A stretch of 64,000 bases of DNA, taken from assembly GCA_002329365.1 (NCBI GenBank), contig DCUB01000012.1, forward strand, positions 40,931 through 104,930, given 5' to 3'. Both the position numbers and the translations under genes were made by a program. Below the pieces are notes generated by a model, which worked only from the letters and a program-made list of their open reading frames with translations, was not told the origin of the DNA and ran no database searches. The stretch comes from Ruminococcaceae bacterium UBA1425. GTDB lineage: Bacteria > Bacillota > Clostridia > Oscillospirales > Acutalibacteraceae. How positions within the stretch are numbered: position 1 is the stretch's first letter; every line of letters starts with the position of its first letter. Below, in pieces: positions 8,393 to 16,693 of this stretch.

Positions 8393-9406
8393 TTGTCCGT
8401 AATTAAAAATAAAAAAGCAACTACGGCTGCGGCGTTATGCTTGGCGGTCGTGTTGTTTTTTTGCTCCTGCGGCATATACAAGGGCGACGACGAAAAGAGC
8501 GAAAAACAGCTTTTCGCTATGGACACAGTTATAGAGCTTACCTCCTACGGCAAAAACTCCGAAGCGGCACTTGAAAAAGTCGCCGAAAAAATAAAAGAGC
8601 TTGAAAAAGAGCTTTCGACAACCGAAGAAAACAGCGCGGTAAACAAAATAAACACGGCAAATGGCAAAGCAGTCGCTGTTTCCGGTAACGTGCTTGTTCC
8701 CCTTCGCGCTTCGCTCGACATCTCCGAAAAAAGCGGCGGCGCGCTTGACGTTACTGTTTATCCCGTAGTTAAGGCATGGGGCTTCATCTCCAAGGACTAC
8801 CGCGTTCCGGAGGAGATCGAGCTTATGCGCCTGCTTGATAAGGTAAACTACAAAAATATAACCGTCGGCGACACCGGCGTTGTCGTTCCCTCGGGCGTCG
8901 AAATAGATCTCGGCAGCGTTGCAAAGGGTTACGCTTCGCAGGTAGTGTGCGAAATGTTAAAGGAAAGCGGAGTTGAGGGCGCCGTCGTATCACTCGGAGG
9001 CAACGTCCAGACGGTGGGCAGAAAGCCGGACGGCAGCAAGTGGCGCGTCGCCATATGCGACCCCGACAACCCCGACGGCGGAATTACGGGCACACTGACA
9101 GTCGGCGAAGCGGCTGTCGTCACCTCCGGCGGATACCAGCGTTTCTTCGAGCGTGACGGTAAAAAATATCATCACATCATTGACCCGTCCACGGGCAATC
9201 CCGCGGACAGCGGTCTGAAATCTGTCACAATCGTATGCCCCGACGGCACATACGCGGACGGTCTTTCAACAGCGCTGTTCGTCCTCGGACTTGAAAAGGC
9301 AATGGATTATCACGAAAAATACGGAGGCTTTGAAGCGGTTTTTGTCTCCGACGACGGCACCGTAACAGTTACCGACGGGTTGAAGGATTCGTTTGCTCCG
9401 TCTTAA
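8393..9406 (+). CDS. apbE: FAD:protein FMN transferase, lipoprotein
   Basis: A 337-residue ApbE-family enzyme that covalently attaches FMN to a Thr/Ser of flavoproteins such as Rnf/Nqr subunits or FMN-binding domain proteins outside the membrane. The N-terminus has a lipoprotein signal with cysteine in FFCSCG. Family marks are MDTVIELTSYG, GGALDVTVYPVVKAWGF, IDLGSVAKGYA, VVSLGGNVQ, VTSGGYQRFFE and the HHIIDPSTGNPA metal-binding block followed by DGLSTALFVLG. A TTG start at 8393 is preferred because GGGGGA ends 5 bases upstream; a GTG at 8378 would precede the ribosome site. No ApbE substrate gene is adjacent, although a Gx transporter of the kind often found near such systems is at 50275-50781. 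Confidence 0.92.
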   Translation: MSVIKNKKATTAAALCLAVVLFFCSCGIYKGDDEKSEKQLFAMDTVIELTSYGKNSEAALEKVAEKIKELEKELSTTEENSAVNKINTANGKAVAVSGNVLVPLRASLDISEKSGGALDVTVYPVVKAWGFISKDYRVPEEIELMRLLDKVNYKNITVGDTGVVVPSGVEIDLGSVAKGYASQVVCEMLKESGVEGAVVSLGGNVQTVGRKPDGSKWRVAICDPDNPDGGITGTLTVGEAAVVTSGGYQRFFERDGKKYHHIIDPSTGNPADSGLKSVTIVCPDGTYADGLSTALFVLGLEKAMDYHEKYGGFEAVFVSDDGTVTVTDGLKDSFAPS

Positions 9407-9413
9407 AAAATGT

Positions 9414-9447
9414 TGTCATCCTGAGGCGCGAAGCGCTGAAGGATCTT
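9414..9447. repeat. GTCATCCTGAG...GAAGGATCTT dispersed repeat
   Basis: One unit of the GTCATCCTGAGGCGCGAAGC type ending in GAAGGATCTT, with an internal GCGCGAAGCGC dyad. The same unit occurs at 27915-27947 and 52015-52083. It sits directly after the apbE stop. Confidence 0.8.
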
Positions 9448-9480
9448 TCCCGGGTTTGGCATTTTTTTCTTAAATAACAG

Positions 9481-9517
9481 CGCCGCGCCGTGAAGGCTTT
9501 GTCTTCGCGGCGCGGTG
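9481..9517. terminator. bidirectional hairpin terminator between apbE and pnp
   Basis: Arms CGCCGCGCCGTGAAG (9481-9495) and CTTCGCGGCGCGGTG (9503-9517) pair along 15 positions with two wobble/mismatch steps. The genes converge on it. The plus side is followed by ATTATTGT and the minus side by a short T-run (CTGTTATTTAAG), so it is GC-strong but U-poor. Confidence 0.65.
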
Positions 9518-9546
9518 ATTATTGTATAGCAAGACTTGATTAATAA

Positions 9547-11751
9547 CTATCTTTTTCTGCCGTTGCCCTTGTTGTTGTAGCCGCCTCTGCGGTCTCCGTC
9601 CCTTCTGGGGGCGCGCCGCGGAGCATCGGAAATCTCGTTTTCGGGCGTCATTCCCTCAATTTCGATAAGAGCGTCTCTGCGCGAAAGATTAATCCTGCCC
9701 TGGTCGTCTATCTCGATTACCTTTACTATGACCTCGTCGCCGACTGAGACGGCGTCCTCAACCCTTTCGGTGCGCCTGACGTCAAGGCGGCTGATGTGGA
9801 CAAGCCCCTCCTTGCCCGGCGCAATTTCCACAAAAGCTCCGAAATCCATAAGCCTTGTTACGACGCCCTTATAAAACGCGCCCGGCTCCGGGTCGTTCGC
9901 TATTGTTTCGATTATCGTAAGGGCGCGCTGCGCGTCGCCGATATCAAGCGCGCTGATGAATATTGAGCCGTCCTCCTCGACGTCTATCTTGCAGTTGCAC
10001 TCGGCACATATCTTCTGGATTACCTTGCCCTGCTTGCCGATGACGTCGCCTATCTTCTCGGGCGAAATCTTTGTTGTGAGCATCTTGGGCGCGTACTTTG
10101 AAAGCTCGGCGCGCGGCTCGGCAATTACCGGCTTCATTATCTCGTCAAGGATGTAAAGCCTTGCCTTGTAGGTCTTTTCAAGCGCTTCCTTAATGATGGC
10201 GGGTGTCAGACCGTGTACCTTTATATCCATCTGAATGGCGGTGATGCCCTTGTGGGTGCCGGCAACCTTGAAGTCCATATCTCCGAAGAAGTCTTCAAGC
10301 CCCTGAATGTCGACCATTGTCATAAAGCGGTCGCCCTCTGTGATAAGACCGCAGGAAATGCCCGCCACGGGCGCCTTTATAGGCACGCCTGCCGCCATTA
10401 GCGAAAGCGTTGACGCGCAAACGGCGCCCTGGGATGTGGAGCCGTTTGAGGAAAGCACTTCGGAAACGAGCCTAAGGCAATACGGGAACTCCTCAACCGA
10501 CGGAATAACGGGAAGAAGCGCCCTCTCCGCAAGTGCGCCGTGGCCGATTTCGCGCCTGCCCGGCCCTCTTGACGGCTTTGTTTCGCCGACGGAGAACGAC
10601 GGGAAGTTGTAGTGGTGCATATAGCGCTTTGTATCCTCGTTGTCGATGCCGTCGAGCATCTGCGCATCTCTCATCGTGCCGAGAGTAGTCACGGTAAGTA
10701 CCTGCGTCTGTCCTCTTGTGAACATGCCCGAGCCGTGTACCCTTGAAAGCAGGTCAACTTCGGCGTTGAGCGGACGGATTTCGTCTATTCCCCTGCCGTC
10801 AACGCGCTTGCCGTCGTCAAGCAGCCAGCGGCGCACGACATATTTCTGAACCTTGTAAAGGCACTCGTCGATTTTTATCACTTGCTCCGGATACAATTCG
10901 TCGAACTTTGCGTGTACAGCCTCGTAAACGGGCTTTAAGCGCTCGTCGCGGATCCTCTTGTCGTCGGTGTCGAGAGCCGCGCGGATATCCTCAATTGCGA
11001 AATCCTTTATTGCCTCATACATTTCGGGGTCTGGGTCGTTTGACGGGAAGTCGATTTTTTCCTTGCCGACCTCCGCCTTTATGCCTTCTATAAAGGAAAC
11101 TATAGCCTGGTTCTGCTCGTGTCCGAACATGATGGCGTCAAACATGACGTCGTTAGGAACCTCATTGGCGCCCGCCTCTATCATTGCGACAAGCTCGCTC
11201 GTCGAAGCTACCGTAAGCTGAAGGTCGGAAACCTGCCGCTGCTCCTCGGTGGGGTTGATTACAAACTTACCGTCCACAAGACCGACAGAAACGCCGGCAA
11301 TCGGGCCGTCCCACGGTATCTCGGATATTGAAAGGGCTATTGAAACGCCTAACATAGCCGCGATTTCAGGCGAGCAGTCGGAGTCGACGGACATTACTGT
11401 CGCGACGACACTTACGTCGTTCCTCATATCCTTCGGGAACAGCGGTCGTATAGGGCGGTCGATAACTCTTGAAGCCAGCGTCGCCTTTTCGCTTGCCCTG
11501 CCCTCTCTGCGCTGGAAGGAGCCGGGGATTTTGCCTACCGAATAAAGCTTTTCCTCAAAATCTACCGAAAGAGGGAAAAAGTCGACTCCCTCGCGGGGCT
11601 TTGCCGACATTGTAGCCGTACAGAGAACTTCGGTTTCACCGTAGCGGACAAGGCATGAGCCCCCCGCAAGCTGCGCCATTTTGCCGATTTCAGCCACGAA
11701 AGACCTTCCGGCAATTTCTGTTTCAAACTTTTTGAAATCCTTGAAAAACAT
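9547..11751 (-). CDS. pnp: polyribonucleotide nucleotidyltransferase (PNPase)
   Basis: A 734-residue phosphorolytic 3'-5' exoribonuclease of RNA turnover, acting as a trimer in the cytoplasm. Domain order is standard: first RNase PH core (with CTATMSAKPREGVDFFPL), helical linker, second RNase PH core (with FPSFSVGETKPSRGPGRREIGHG and SSNGSTSQGAV near the active site), KH domain (DVIGKQGKVIQKI), S1 domain (FYKGVVTRLMDFGAFVEI), then a short Arg/Gly-rich tail (RRDGDRRGGYNNKG) that may bind RNA. The start at 11751 (MFFKDFKKFETEIAGRSF) fits the family and has AAAGGA 9 bases upstream; the frame stays open 96 bases further without support. It follows rpsO, the common bacterial order. Confidence 0.97.
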   Translation of the reverse strand: MFFKDFKKFETEIAGRSFVAEIGKMAQLAGGSCLVRYGETEVLCTATMSAKPREGVDFFPLSVDFEEKLYSVGKIPGSFQRREGRASEKATLASRVIDRPIRPLFPKDMRNDVSVVATVMSVDSDCSPEIAAMLGVSIALSISEIPWDGPIAGVSVGLVDGKFVINPTEEQRQVSDLQLTVASTSELVAMIEAGANEVPNDVMFDAIMFGHEQNQAIVSFIEGIKAEVGKEKIDFPSNDPDPEMYEAIKDFAIEDIRAALDTDDKRIRDERLKPVYEAVHAKFDELYPEQVIKIDECLYKVQKYVVRRWLLDDGKRVDGRGIDEIRPLNAEVDLLSRVHGSGMFTRGQTQVLTVTTLGTMRDAQMLDGIDNEDTKRYMHHYNFPSFSVGETKPSRGPGRREIGHGALAERALLPVIPSVEEFPYCLRLVSEVLSSNGSTSQGAVCASTLSLMAAGVPIKAPVAGISCGLITEGDRFMTMVDIQGLEDFFGDMDFKVAGTHKGITAIQMDIKVHGLTPAIIKEALEKTYKARLYILDEIMKPVIAEPRAELSKYAPKMLTTKISPEKIGDVIGKQGKVIQKICAECNCKIDVEEDGSIFISALDIGDAQRALTIIETIANDPEPGAFYKGVVTRLMDFGAFVEIAPGKEGLVHISRLDVRRTERVEDAVSVGDEVIVKVIEIDDQGRINLSRRDALIEIEGMTPENEISDAPRRAPRRDGDRRGGYNNKGNGRKR

Positions 11752-11901
11752 ATTCGAATTCCTTTCACAATATTTACTTTCACATCTATTATTTCCGCAG
11801 CCTGCGCATTTTAGCAATAAATCCGCAGCTTTCCCCGAAACAGGCAAAGCGGTCGATTAACTGCTAAAGCGACAGACCGCCGGATACAGCGAAAACGCAT
11901 T

Positions 11902-11929
11902 ACAGGGGCGGCTGCAAAACCGCCCCTGT
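11902..11929 (-). terminator. hairpin between rpsO and pnp
   Basis: Perfect 10-base arms ACAGGGGCGG and CCGCCCCTGT with an 8-base loop, 8 bases after the rpsO stop on the minus strand. The following transcript sequence AATGCGTTTTC is only weakly U-rich, so partial termination or an RNA-processing site that sets the rpsO/pnp ratio is more likely than full stop. Confidence 0.6.
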
Positions 11930-11936
11930 CTGGAAC

Positions 11937-12200
11937 TTATTTACGGATGCCGAGCTTTTCGATAATCGCGCGGTAGCGTTCGATATCGACCTTCTGGAGA
12001 TAATTAAGGAGGTTGCGCCTGTGACCGACCATCTTAAACAGTCCTCTGCGCGAATGATGGTCCTTCTTGTTTGCCCTCAGATGCTCGGTGAGGTCTGCGA
12101 TGCGCTTTGTAAGAACAGCAATCTGAACCTCGGGGGAACCCGTGTCGCCCTCATGAAGAGCATATTCCTTCATTATTTGGGTTTTTTCTTCCCGTGTCAT
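11937..12200 (-). CDS. rpsO: 30S ribosomal protein S15
   Basis: An 87-residue S15 with the family core [36 protein letters not shown] and [12 protein letters not shown]; it binds the 16S rRNA central domain. The ATG at 12200 is chosen because GAGGTG stands 6 bases upstream; a GTG at 12209 lies inside that ribosome site. A clean promoter (12301-12329) and a leader of about 95 bases precede it, while pnp follows across a hairpin. S15 commonly represses its own translation through its leader. Confidence 0.97.
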   Translation of the reverse strand: MTREEKTQIMKEYALHEGDTGSPEVQIAVLTKRIADLTEHLRANKKDHHSRRGLFKMVGHRRNLLNYLQKVDIERYRAIIEKLGIRK

Positions 12201-12294
12201 TATTTTCACCTCGTTTTAATTATTGCCTGAAACCCAGCATGGGGCAGGTGAATGCCGAAAAACGGCTTATTCCCTCAGCCGAGAAACAGGTCTG
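12201..12294 (-). promoter_or_regulatory. rpsO 5' leader, possible S15 autoregulatory site
   Basis: Between the inferred transcription start and the rpsO ATG the leader can form a GCCG-TTTTT-CGGC hairpin and a helix joining CCTG (12243-12246 area) with CAGG near 12225-12228, enclosing CCCATGCTGGG. S15 leaders of other bacteria use a three-way junction or pseudoknot; a match to a named class cannot be claimed by eye. Confidence 0.3.
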
Positions 12295-12300
12295 TATTTT

Positions 12301-12329
12301 AGTATAACACAATTAAACTTGCTTGTAAA
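12301..12329 (-). promoter_or_regulatory. promoter of rpsO-pnp
   Basis: On the minus strand TTTACA (12324-12329) and TATACT (12301-12306) with a 17-base spacer. It starts 8 bases beyond the rplQ stop, so rpsO-pnp has its own promoter even though the ribosomal cluster runs straight into it. Confidence 0.75.
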
Positions 12330-12337
12330 GGCTATTT

Positions 12338-12775
12338 TCAGTCGTCGCTCTTTTCGTCGTCGCTCTTATTCTCGGTCTTGGCGGATTTTTTTGCAGCCTT
12401 CTTTGCCTTTTTGTCATCAGGTGCAACCTCGTAGCCGAGAATCTCAATGATGCACATCTCGGCGGCGTCTCCGCGGCGAGTCTCAGTCTTGATGATTCGC
12501 GTATATCCGCCGCTTACATCCTTGAACCTCGGCGCTATCTCGTCAAAGAGCTTTTTGGCAACATCTTCCTTCGTCACATACGCAAGCACCTTACGCTTTG
12601 CGCTCAGCGAGTTGTCCTTGGCGACGGTGATCATCTTCTCTGTCATCGCTCGGACTTCCTTTGCCCTTGCAACTGTGGTTTCGATCCTGCCGTTTTCCAA
12701 GAGATATGTGACTAAGCCTCTGAGCATCGACCTGCGGTGGTCGGACGCTCTACCAAGTTTTCTGGTACCGGGCAT
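12338..12775 (-). CDS. rplQ: 50S ribosomal protein L17
   Basis: A 145-residue L17 located near the peptide exit tunnel. The core is [20 protein letters not shown], then [19 protein letters not shown], and ends with [17 protein letters not shown]. Beyond the usual end it carries about 28 residues of Lys/Ala then Asp/Ser/Glu-rich low-complexity sequence (residues 118-145), a tail seen in some Clostridia. It is the last gene of the alpha operon segment; no terminator is visible before the rpsO promoter. Confidence 0.97.
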   Translation of the reverse strand: MPGTRKLGRASDHRRSMLRGLVTYLLENGRIETTVARAKEVRAMTEKMITVAKDNSLSAKRKVLAYVTKEDVAKKLFDEIAPRFKDVSGGYTRIIKTETRRGDAAEMCIIEILGYEVAPDDKKAKKAAKKSAKTENKSDDEKSDD

Positions 12776-12798
12776 TTAAATCACTCCTTTTCAATGAC

Positions 12799-13749
12799 TT
12801 ACTCGTCTTCTCTCTTGAGGTCGAAGCCCAATGAATTCAGCTTGCTGATGACCTCGTCGATAGACTTCCTGCCGAGGTTGCGAACCTTCATCATGTCCTC
12901 CTCGGTCTTGCTTATCAGATCTTCAACAGTGTTGATGCCCGCCCTCTTCAGGCAATTGAACGAGCGGACTGAAAGGTCAAGTTCCTCAATGGTCATCTCA
13001 AGGATTTTTTCCTTGCCGTTGTCGTCCTTGACAACCATTATTTCCGTATTGTACGCCTCGTCCGAGAGATCGCTGAACAGGCTGAGATGCTCGTTGAGGA
13101 TCTTGGCGCCGAGAGACACGGCGTCTTTTGCCGAAATGGTCCCGTTTGTCCAGACCTCCAAGGTAAGCTTGTCGTAGTCGGTTATCTGCCCTACGCGCGT
13201 GTTTTCAACGGTGTAGTTAACCTTGAGGACGGGGGAATAGATGGAGTCGACGGCAATGACGCCTATTACGGGCTGCATCATCTGCTTGTTTCTTTCGGCG
13301 GAAACATAGCCGCGCCCCTTGTCGCAGGTCATTTCCATGCCGAGATGGGCATCCTCGTCGAGCGAAGCTATGTGCAGTTCGGGGTTGAGGATTTCGACCT
13401 CTGAGTCTGTTTTGATGCTGCCTGCCGTTACCTCGCCCGCGCCGTTTGCGTCGATATAAATAGTTTTGGGACCGTCGCCGTGAATCTTTAATATTACGCT
13501 TTTCAGATTAAGGATTATTTCCGTAACGTCTTCTTTAACTCCCGGAATAGTCGTGAACTCATGAAGAATGCCGTCTATCTTTGCGGAGGTTATAGCGTAG
13601 CCCGGCATCGAAGACAATAGTACCCGTCTGAGACTGTTGCCCAGCGTTGTTCCGTAGCCTCTCTCAAGCGGCTCTACTATAAACTTACCGTAAGTGCCGT
13701 CGGGTAGAAGGTCGGTCGTTTCGATTTTGGGCTTTTCAATTCCTATCAT
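12799..13749 (-). CDS. rpoA: DNA-directed RNA polymerase subunit alpha
   Basis: A 316-residue alpha subunit. The N-terminal domain (to about residue 230) begins [11 protein letters not shown], with the dimer/assembly block [21 protein letters not shown]; the C-terminal domain (from about 250) has the [19 protein letters not shown] and [14 protein letters not shown] helices that touch UP-element DNA and activators. Order rpsD-rpoA-rplQ is canonical. The linker is short and rich in charged residues. Confidence 0.98.
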   Translation of the reverse strand: MIGIEKPKIETTDLLPDGTYGKFIVEPLERGYGTTLGNSLRRVLLSSMPGYAITSAKIDGILHEFTTIPGVKEDVTEIILNLKSVILKIHGDGPKTIYIDANGAGEVTAGSIKTDSEVEILNPELHIASLDEDAHLGMEMTCDKGRGYVSAERNKQMMQPVIGVIAVDSIYSPVLKVNYTVENTRVGQITDYDKLTLEVWTNGTISAKDAVSLGAKILNEHLSLFSDLSDEAYNTEIMVVKDDNGKEKILEMTIEELDLSVRSFNCLKRAGINTVEDLISKTEEDMMKVRNLGRKSIDEVISKLNSLGFDLKREDE

Positions 13750-13817
13750 TCAAAACCCTCCTTGTAATGTTGGTGGATATCTCTGTGTGAGTTGTTCTCA
13801 ATAAGCCTCAGTGGGCA

Positions 13818-14438
13818 TTATTTGGAGTAGAACTCAACAATGAGATGCTCCTCAACGGGAGCCTCGATCTGGTCTCTCTCGGGCAGGTTTATTACCTTTC
13901 CGATGGAATCGTCGCGCTCAAGCCATGCGGGTACGGGACGCGCGGCGTTGGCGTCGAGAACAGCCTTGAACTTCTCGCTTTCAAGACTCCTTTCCTTAAT
14001 GGAAACAGCGTCGCCTGCCTTGAGAAGGTATGACGGAATATCTACCTTTCTGCCGTTAACGCGGTAATGACCGTGCTGAACGAGCTGCCTCGCTTCCGCC
14101 CTTGAGTTTGCCCAGCCCAGAAGATAAACCACATTGTCAAGGCGGCTCTCGCAGATGCGGAGAAGGTTTTCGCCCGTAACGCCGGATTTGCGCTCGGCCA
14201 TAAGGAAATATTTGTGGAACTGTCCTTCCTGGATACCGTAAAAACGTCTCGCCTGCTGTTTGGCACGAAGCTGAAGTCCGTATTCGGAAGTTTTCTTGCG
14301 GCTCTGCCCGTGCTGACCGGGAGCGTACGAACGGCGCTCGACCGAGCATTTTCCCGTATAGCAGCGCTCGCCCTTCAGAAAGAGCTTTTTACCCTCCCTG
14401 CGGCAAAGCTTGCAGACCGCACCGGTATATCTTGACAT
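13818..14438 (-). CDS. rpsD: 30S ribosomal protein S4, zinc-binding form
   Basis: A 206-residue S4, primary 16S rRNA binder. The N-terminus keeps the zinc-type cysteines (C9, C12, C26, C31 in VCKLCRREG and [11 protein letters not shown]), followed by SYAPGQHGQ and the S4 RNA-binding domain with [27 protein letters not shown]. Retention of Cys suggests normal zinc supply. It lies between rpsK and rpoA, where S4 can repress the alpha operon in other bacteria. Confidence 0.98.
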   Translation of the reverse strand: MSRYTGAVCKLCRREGKKLFLKGERCYTGKCSVERRSYAPGQHGQSRKKTSEYGLQLRAKQQARRFYGIQEGQFHKYFLMAERKSGVTGENLLRICESRLDNVVYLLGWANSRAEARQLVQHGHYRVNGRKVDIPSYLLKAGDAVSIKERSLESEKFKAVLDANAARPVPAWLERDDSIGKVINLPERDQIEAPVEEHLIVEFYSK

Positions 14439-14460
14439 TTATTGCACCTCCAAAATTTGA

Positions 14461-14868
14461 TTACACGCGCCTTCTTTTGGGCGGGCGGCAGCCGTTGTGC
14501 GGAATCGGGGTAACATCCTTTATCATGTTGACCTCAAGACCGGCCGTCTGCAAAGCCCTGATGGCGGCCTCGCGTCCCTGGCCGGGACCCTTGACGTATA
14601 CCTCAACCGTCTTCATACCGTGCTCCATAGCCGCTTTTGCGGCTGTTTCGGCAGCGGTCTGAGCCGCGAACGGAGTTGACTTTCTTGAGCCTCTGAAGCC
14701 CATTTCGCCGGCGCTTGCCCACGACACGGCGTTGCCGCGGGTGTCGGTTATTGTGACTATCGTGTTGTTAAAGGTGGACTGGATATGGGCAGCGCCGCGC
14801 TCGATATTCTTGCGCTCGCGGCGTCTGCGCGTAGCAGTATTCTTTTTGCCTGCACCCTTAATAGCCAT
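14461..14868 (-). CDS. rpsK: 30S ribosomal protein S11
   Basis: A 135-residue S11 of the 30S platform. Core motifs are [35 protein letters not shown] and the C-terminal [18 protein letters not shown], the family signature. A short basic N-terminal extension (residues 1-22) precedes the core. It is in the rpsM-rpsK-rpsD-rpoA order. Confidence 0.98.
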   Translation of the reverse strand: MAIKGAGKKNTATRRRRERKNIERGAAHIQSTFNNTIVTITDTRGNAVSWASAGEMGFRGSRKSTPFAAQTAAETAAKAAMEHGMKTVEVYVKGPGQGREAAIRALQTAGLEVNMIKDVTPIPHNGCRPPKRRRV

Positions 14869-14883
14869 ACTTCTCCTCCTATA

Positions 14884-15252
14884 TTACTTCTTCTTATTCG
14901 CAATGGTCTTTTTCGGGCCCTTGCGTGTGCGGGCATTTGTCTTTGAGCGCTGACCCCTGACGGGCAGACCCTTGCGATGACGAATGCCGCGGTAGCAGCC
15001 GATTTCGATGAGCCTTTTGATATCGAACGCCGTTTCCCTGCGGAGGTCGCCCTCAACCTTGACGTTGTGGTCGATATACTCACGGAGCTTTGAAACGTCG
15101 TCCTCCGTCAAATCCTTGACTCTTGTATCGGGGTTTACGCCTGTCGCAGCGAGGATGTCGACGGCGGTTTTGCGACCTATACCGTAGATATAGGTAAGAC
15201 CGATTTCAACTCTTTTATCTCTTGGTAAATCAACGCCTGAAATACGAGCCAT
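14884..15252 (-). CDS. rpsM: 30S ribosomal protein S13
   Basis: A 122-residue S13 of the 30S head, contacting the 50S subunit and P-site tRNA. Motifs are [20 protein letters not shown], a helix-two-turn-helix with [11 protein letters not shown], and [20 protein letters not shown] followed by a basic tail ending ANKKK. It follows rpmJ. Confidence 0.98.
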   Translation of the reverse strand: MARISGVDLPRDKRVEIGLTYIYGIGRKTAVDILAATGVNPDTRVKDLTEDDVSKLREYIDHNVKVEGDLRRETAFDIKRLIEIGCYRGIRHRKGLPVRGQRSKTNARTRKGPKKTIANKKK

Positions 15253-15288
15253 TTGTCAGTTGCACCTCCATTAAATGGTTTGCGCCGG

Positions 15289-15402
15289 TTAACCCTGACG
15301 CTGCTTGTGCTTGGGATTTTCACAGATGACCATTACTCTTCCCTTGCGCTTGATGATTTTGCATTTTTCGCATATTTTCTTTACAGAAGGTCTGACTTTC
15401 AT
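15289..15402 (-). CDS. rpmJ: 50S ribosomal protein L36, zinc-binding form
   Basis: A 37-residue L36 starting [15 protein letters not shown] and ending HKQRQG. The zinc ribbon ligands are C11, C14, C27 and H32, i.e. the zinc-dependent paralogue. GGAGG lies 7 bases upstream of the ATG. It sits between infA and rpsM, its usual position, and is too short for common gene-length cut-offs. Confidence 0.96.
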   Translation of the reverse strand: MKVRPSVKKICEKCKIIKRKGRVMVICENPKHKQRQG

Positions 15403-15420
15403 AAGAATTACCTCCTTTAT

Positions 15421-15639
15421 TTACTTGGAACGCCATGTAATCCGCCCTCTGGTAAGGTCGTATGGCGACATTTCGACCGTAACCTTGTCACCCGGAAGTA
15501 TGCGGATGTAGTTCATCCTGAGCTTGCCGGATATGTGGGCCAATATCCTGTGCCCGTTCTTAAGCTCCACCTGAAAGGTAGCATTCGGAAGGGCTTCTAC
15601 AACGGTACCTTCGATTTCGATCATATCCTGTTTGGACAT
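15421..15639 (-). CDS. infA: translation initiation factor IF-1
   Basis: A 72-residue OB-fold factor that binds the 30S A site during initiation. The sequence [19 protein letters not shown], then [12 protein letters not shown] and [10 protein letters not shown] covers the whole family. Its start lies inside the end of the upstream KOW-protein gene (19-base overlap), with an AGGAGGTG site, so the two are probably translated in a coupled way. Confidence 0.98.
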   Translation of the reverse strand: MSKQDMIEIEGTVVEALPNATFQVELKNGHRILAHISGKLRMNYIRILPGDKVTVEMSPYDLTRGRITWRSK

Positions 15640-15914
15640 TCAGACACCTCCTGAGGTTTTTCGCCCTGCTGCCCCTGCTTTTCGGAGACCGCGGCGAGCG
15701 CTTTTTTTAAGGCTCGGTTGCTTCCGGCCAAATTTATGTCAAGCAAGATTCCCGTATCCGCGACATGGCGGATATTTTTCAGCTTGGGTTTTTCGACCGG
15801 ACGTTCCCTGCCGTCGCAGACAAGGACGCCGTTTTCCGTTATGTCCGTTACAAGCATCAGCCTGCCTTTGTCACGTCCTGCGAGCGATTTAATTACGCTG
15901 CCTTTTTTAAGCAT
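15621..15914 (-). CDS. KOW-domain RNA-binding protein (L14e-like)
   Basis: A 97-residue small protein found in many Clostridia between map and infA. A KOW motif is readable in [20 protein letters not shown], followed by a second strand pair ([22 protein letters not shown]) and a charged, Gln/Glu-rich tail. Members resemble eukaryotic/archaeal L14e and probably bind RNA or ribosomes; the function is not established. ATG 15914 (MLKKGS) has GGAGG 6 bases upstream and is preferred over an ATG at 15929. Its end overlaps infA by 19 bases. Confidence 0.85.
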   Translation of the reverse strand: MLKKGSVIKSLAGRDKGRLMLVTDITENGVLVCDGRERPVEKPKLKNIRHVADTGILLDINLAGSNRALKKALAAVSEKQGQQGEKPQEVSECPNRI

Positions 15915-15925
15915 TTCCGTCCTCC

Positions 15926-16675
15926 TCACAGCTGCGTAAGGATTACGGGCCCGTCGGGCGTTACGGCTACAGTGTGTTCAAAATGCGCGGAAAGCTTTCC
16001 GTCGCGCGTTTTAACCGTCCAGCCGTCGGGCATTACTTTTACGGCTCCCGAACCCTGATTTATCATCGGCTCGATTGCGATAGTCATGCCGGGCAAAAGG
16101 CGGACGCCTCGCCCCGGTGTGCCGAAATTCGGCACCGCCGGATCTTCGTGCATGTTGCGTCCGACGCCGTGACCGGTAAACTCGCGCACGATTCCGTAGC
16201 CTCGCGACTCGCAGTATCTCTGAACCGCCGAACCAATGTCTCCGACTCTGCCGCCAGCGACAGCCATTTTGATGCCCTCGTAAAGGCTCTCTCTTGTCGT
16301 GTCGCTCAGCCGCTTCGCCTCGGGGCTTATTCTGCCCGCCGCGAAAGTGGCGGCGTTGTCTCCGACAAAACCGTTCAGCGTGGCTCCCAGGTCAATGCTG
16401 ACAAGATCGCCCTCTTTGATAACGCGGTTTTTGCTCGGTATGCCGTGAATGACCTCGTCGTTTATTGAAATGCATGCGGTAGCGGGAAAACCGTTGTAGT
16501 TCAGGAATGTGGGGTTAGCTCCCCGCTTTGTGATATAATCATAAGCAATTTTATCAATCTCGGCCGTTGAAACACCCGGCTGAACAGCCGTTCCGGCTGC
16601 CCTTAATGCTCCTGCCGCTATAACGCACGCCTCTTTCATAAGGGCGAGCTCCTTTGTTGTTTTGAGCACTATCAT
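15926..16675 (-). CDS. map: methionine aminopeptidase, type I
   Basis: A 249-residue type Ia enzyme removing the initiator Met. Metal ligands are visible in the family order: LVSIDLGATLNGFVGDNAATF (two Asp), EFTGHGVGRNMHEDP (His), IAIEPMI (Glu) and HFEHTVAVT (Glu). ATG 16675 (MIVLKTTKELALMKEAC) has GGAGG upstream; the in-frame ATG at 16693 overlaps the secY end and is less likely. In most Firmicutes adk lies between secY and map; here secY ends 18 bases before this gene begins, so adk has been lost or moved. Confidence 0.97.
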   Translation of the reverse strand: MIVLKTTKELALMKEACVIAAGALRAAGTAVQPGVSTAEIDKIAYDYITKRGANPTFLNYNGFPATACISINDEVIHGIPSKNRVIKEGDLVSIDLGATLNGFVGDNAATFAAGRISPEAKRLSDTTRESLYEGIKMAVAGGRVGDIGSAVQRYCESRGYGIVREFTGHGVGRNMHEDPAVPNFGTPGRGVRLLPGMTIAIEPMINQGSGAVKVMPDGWTVKTRDGKLSAHFEHTVAVTPDGPVILTQL

Positions 16676-16693
16676 GCCGGCTCCTCCGTACAC

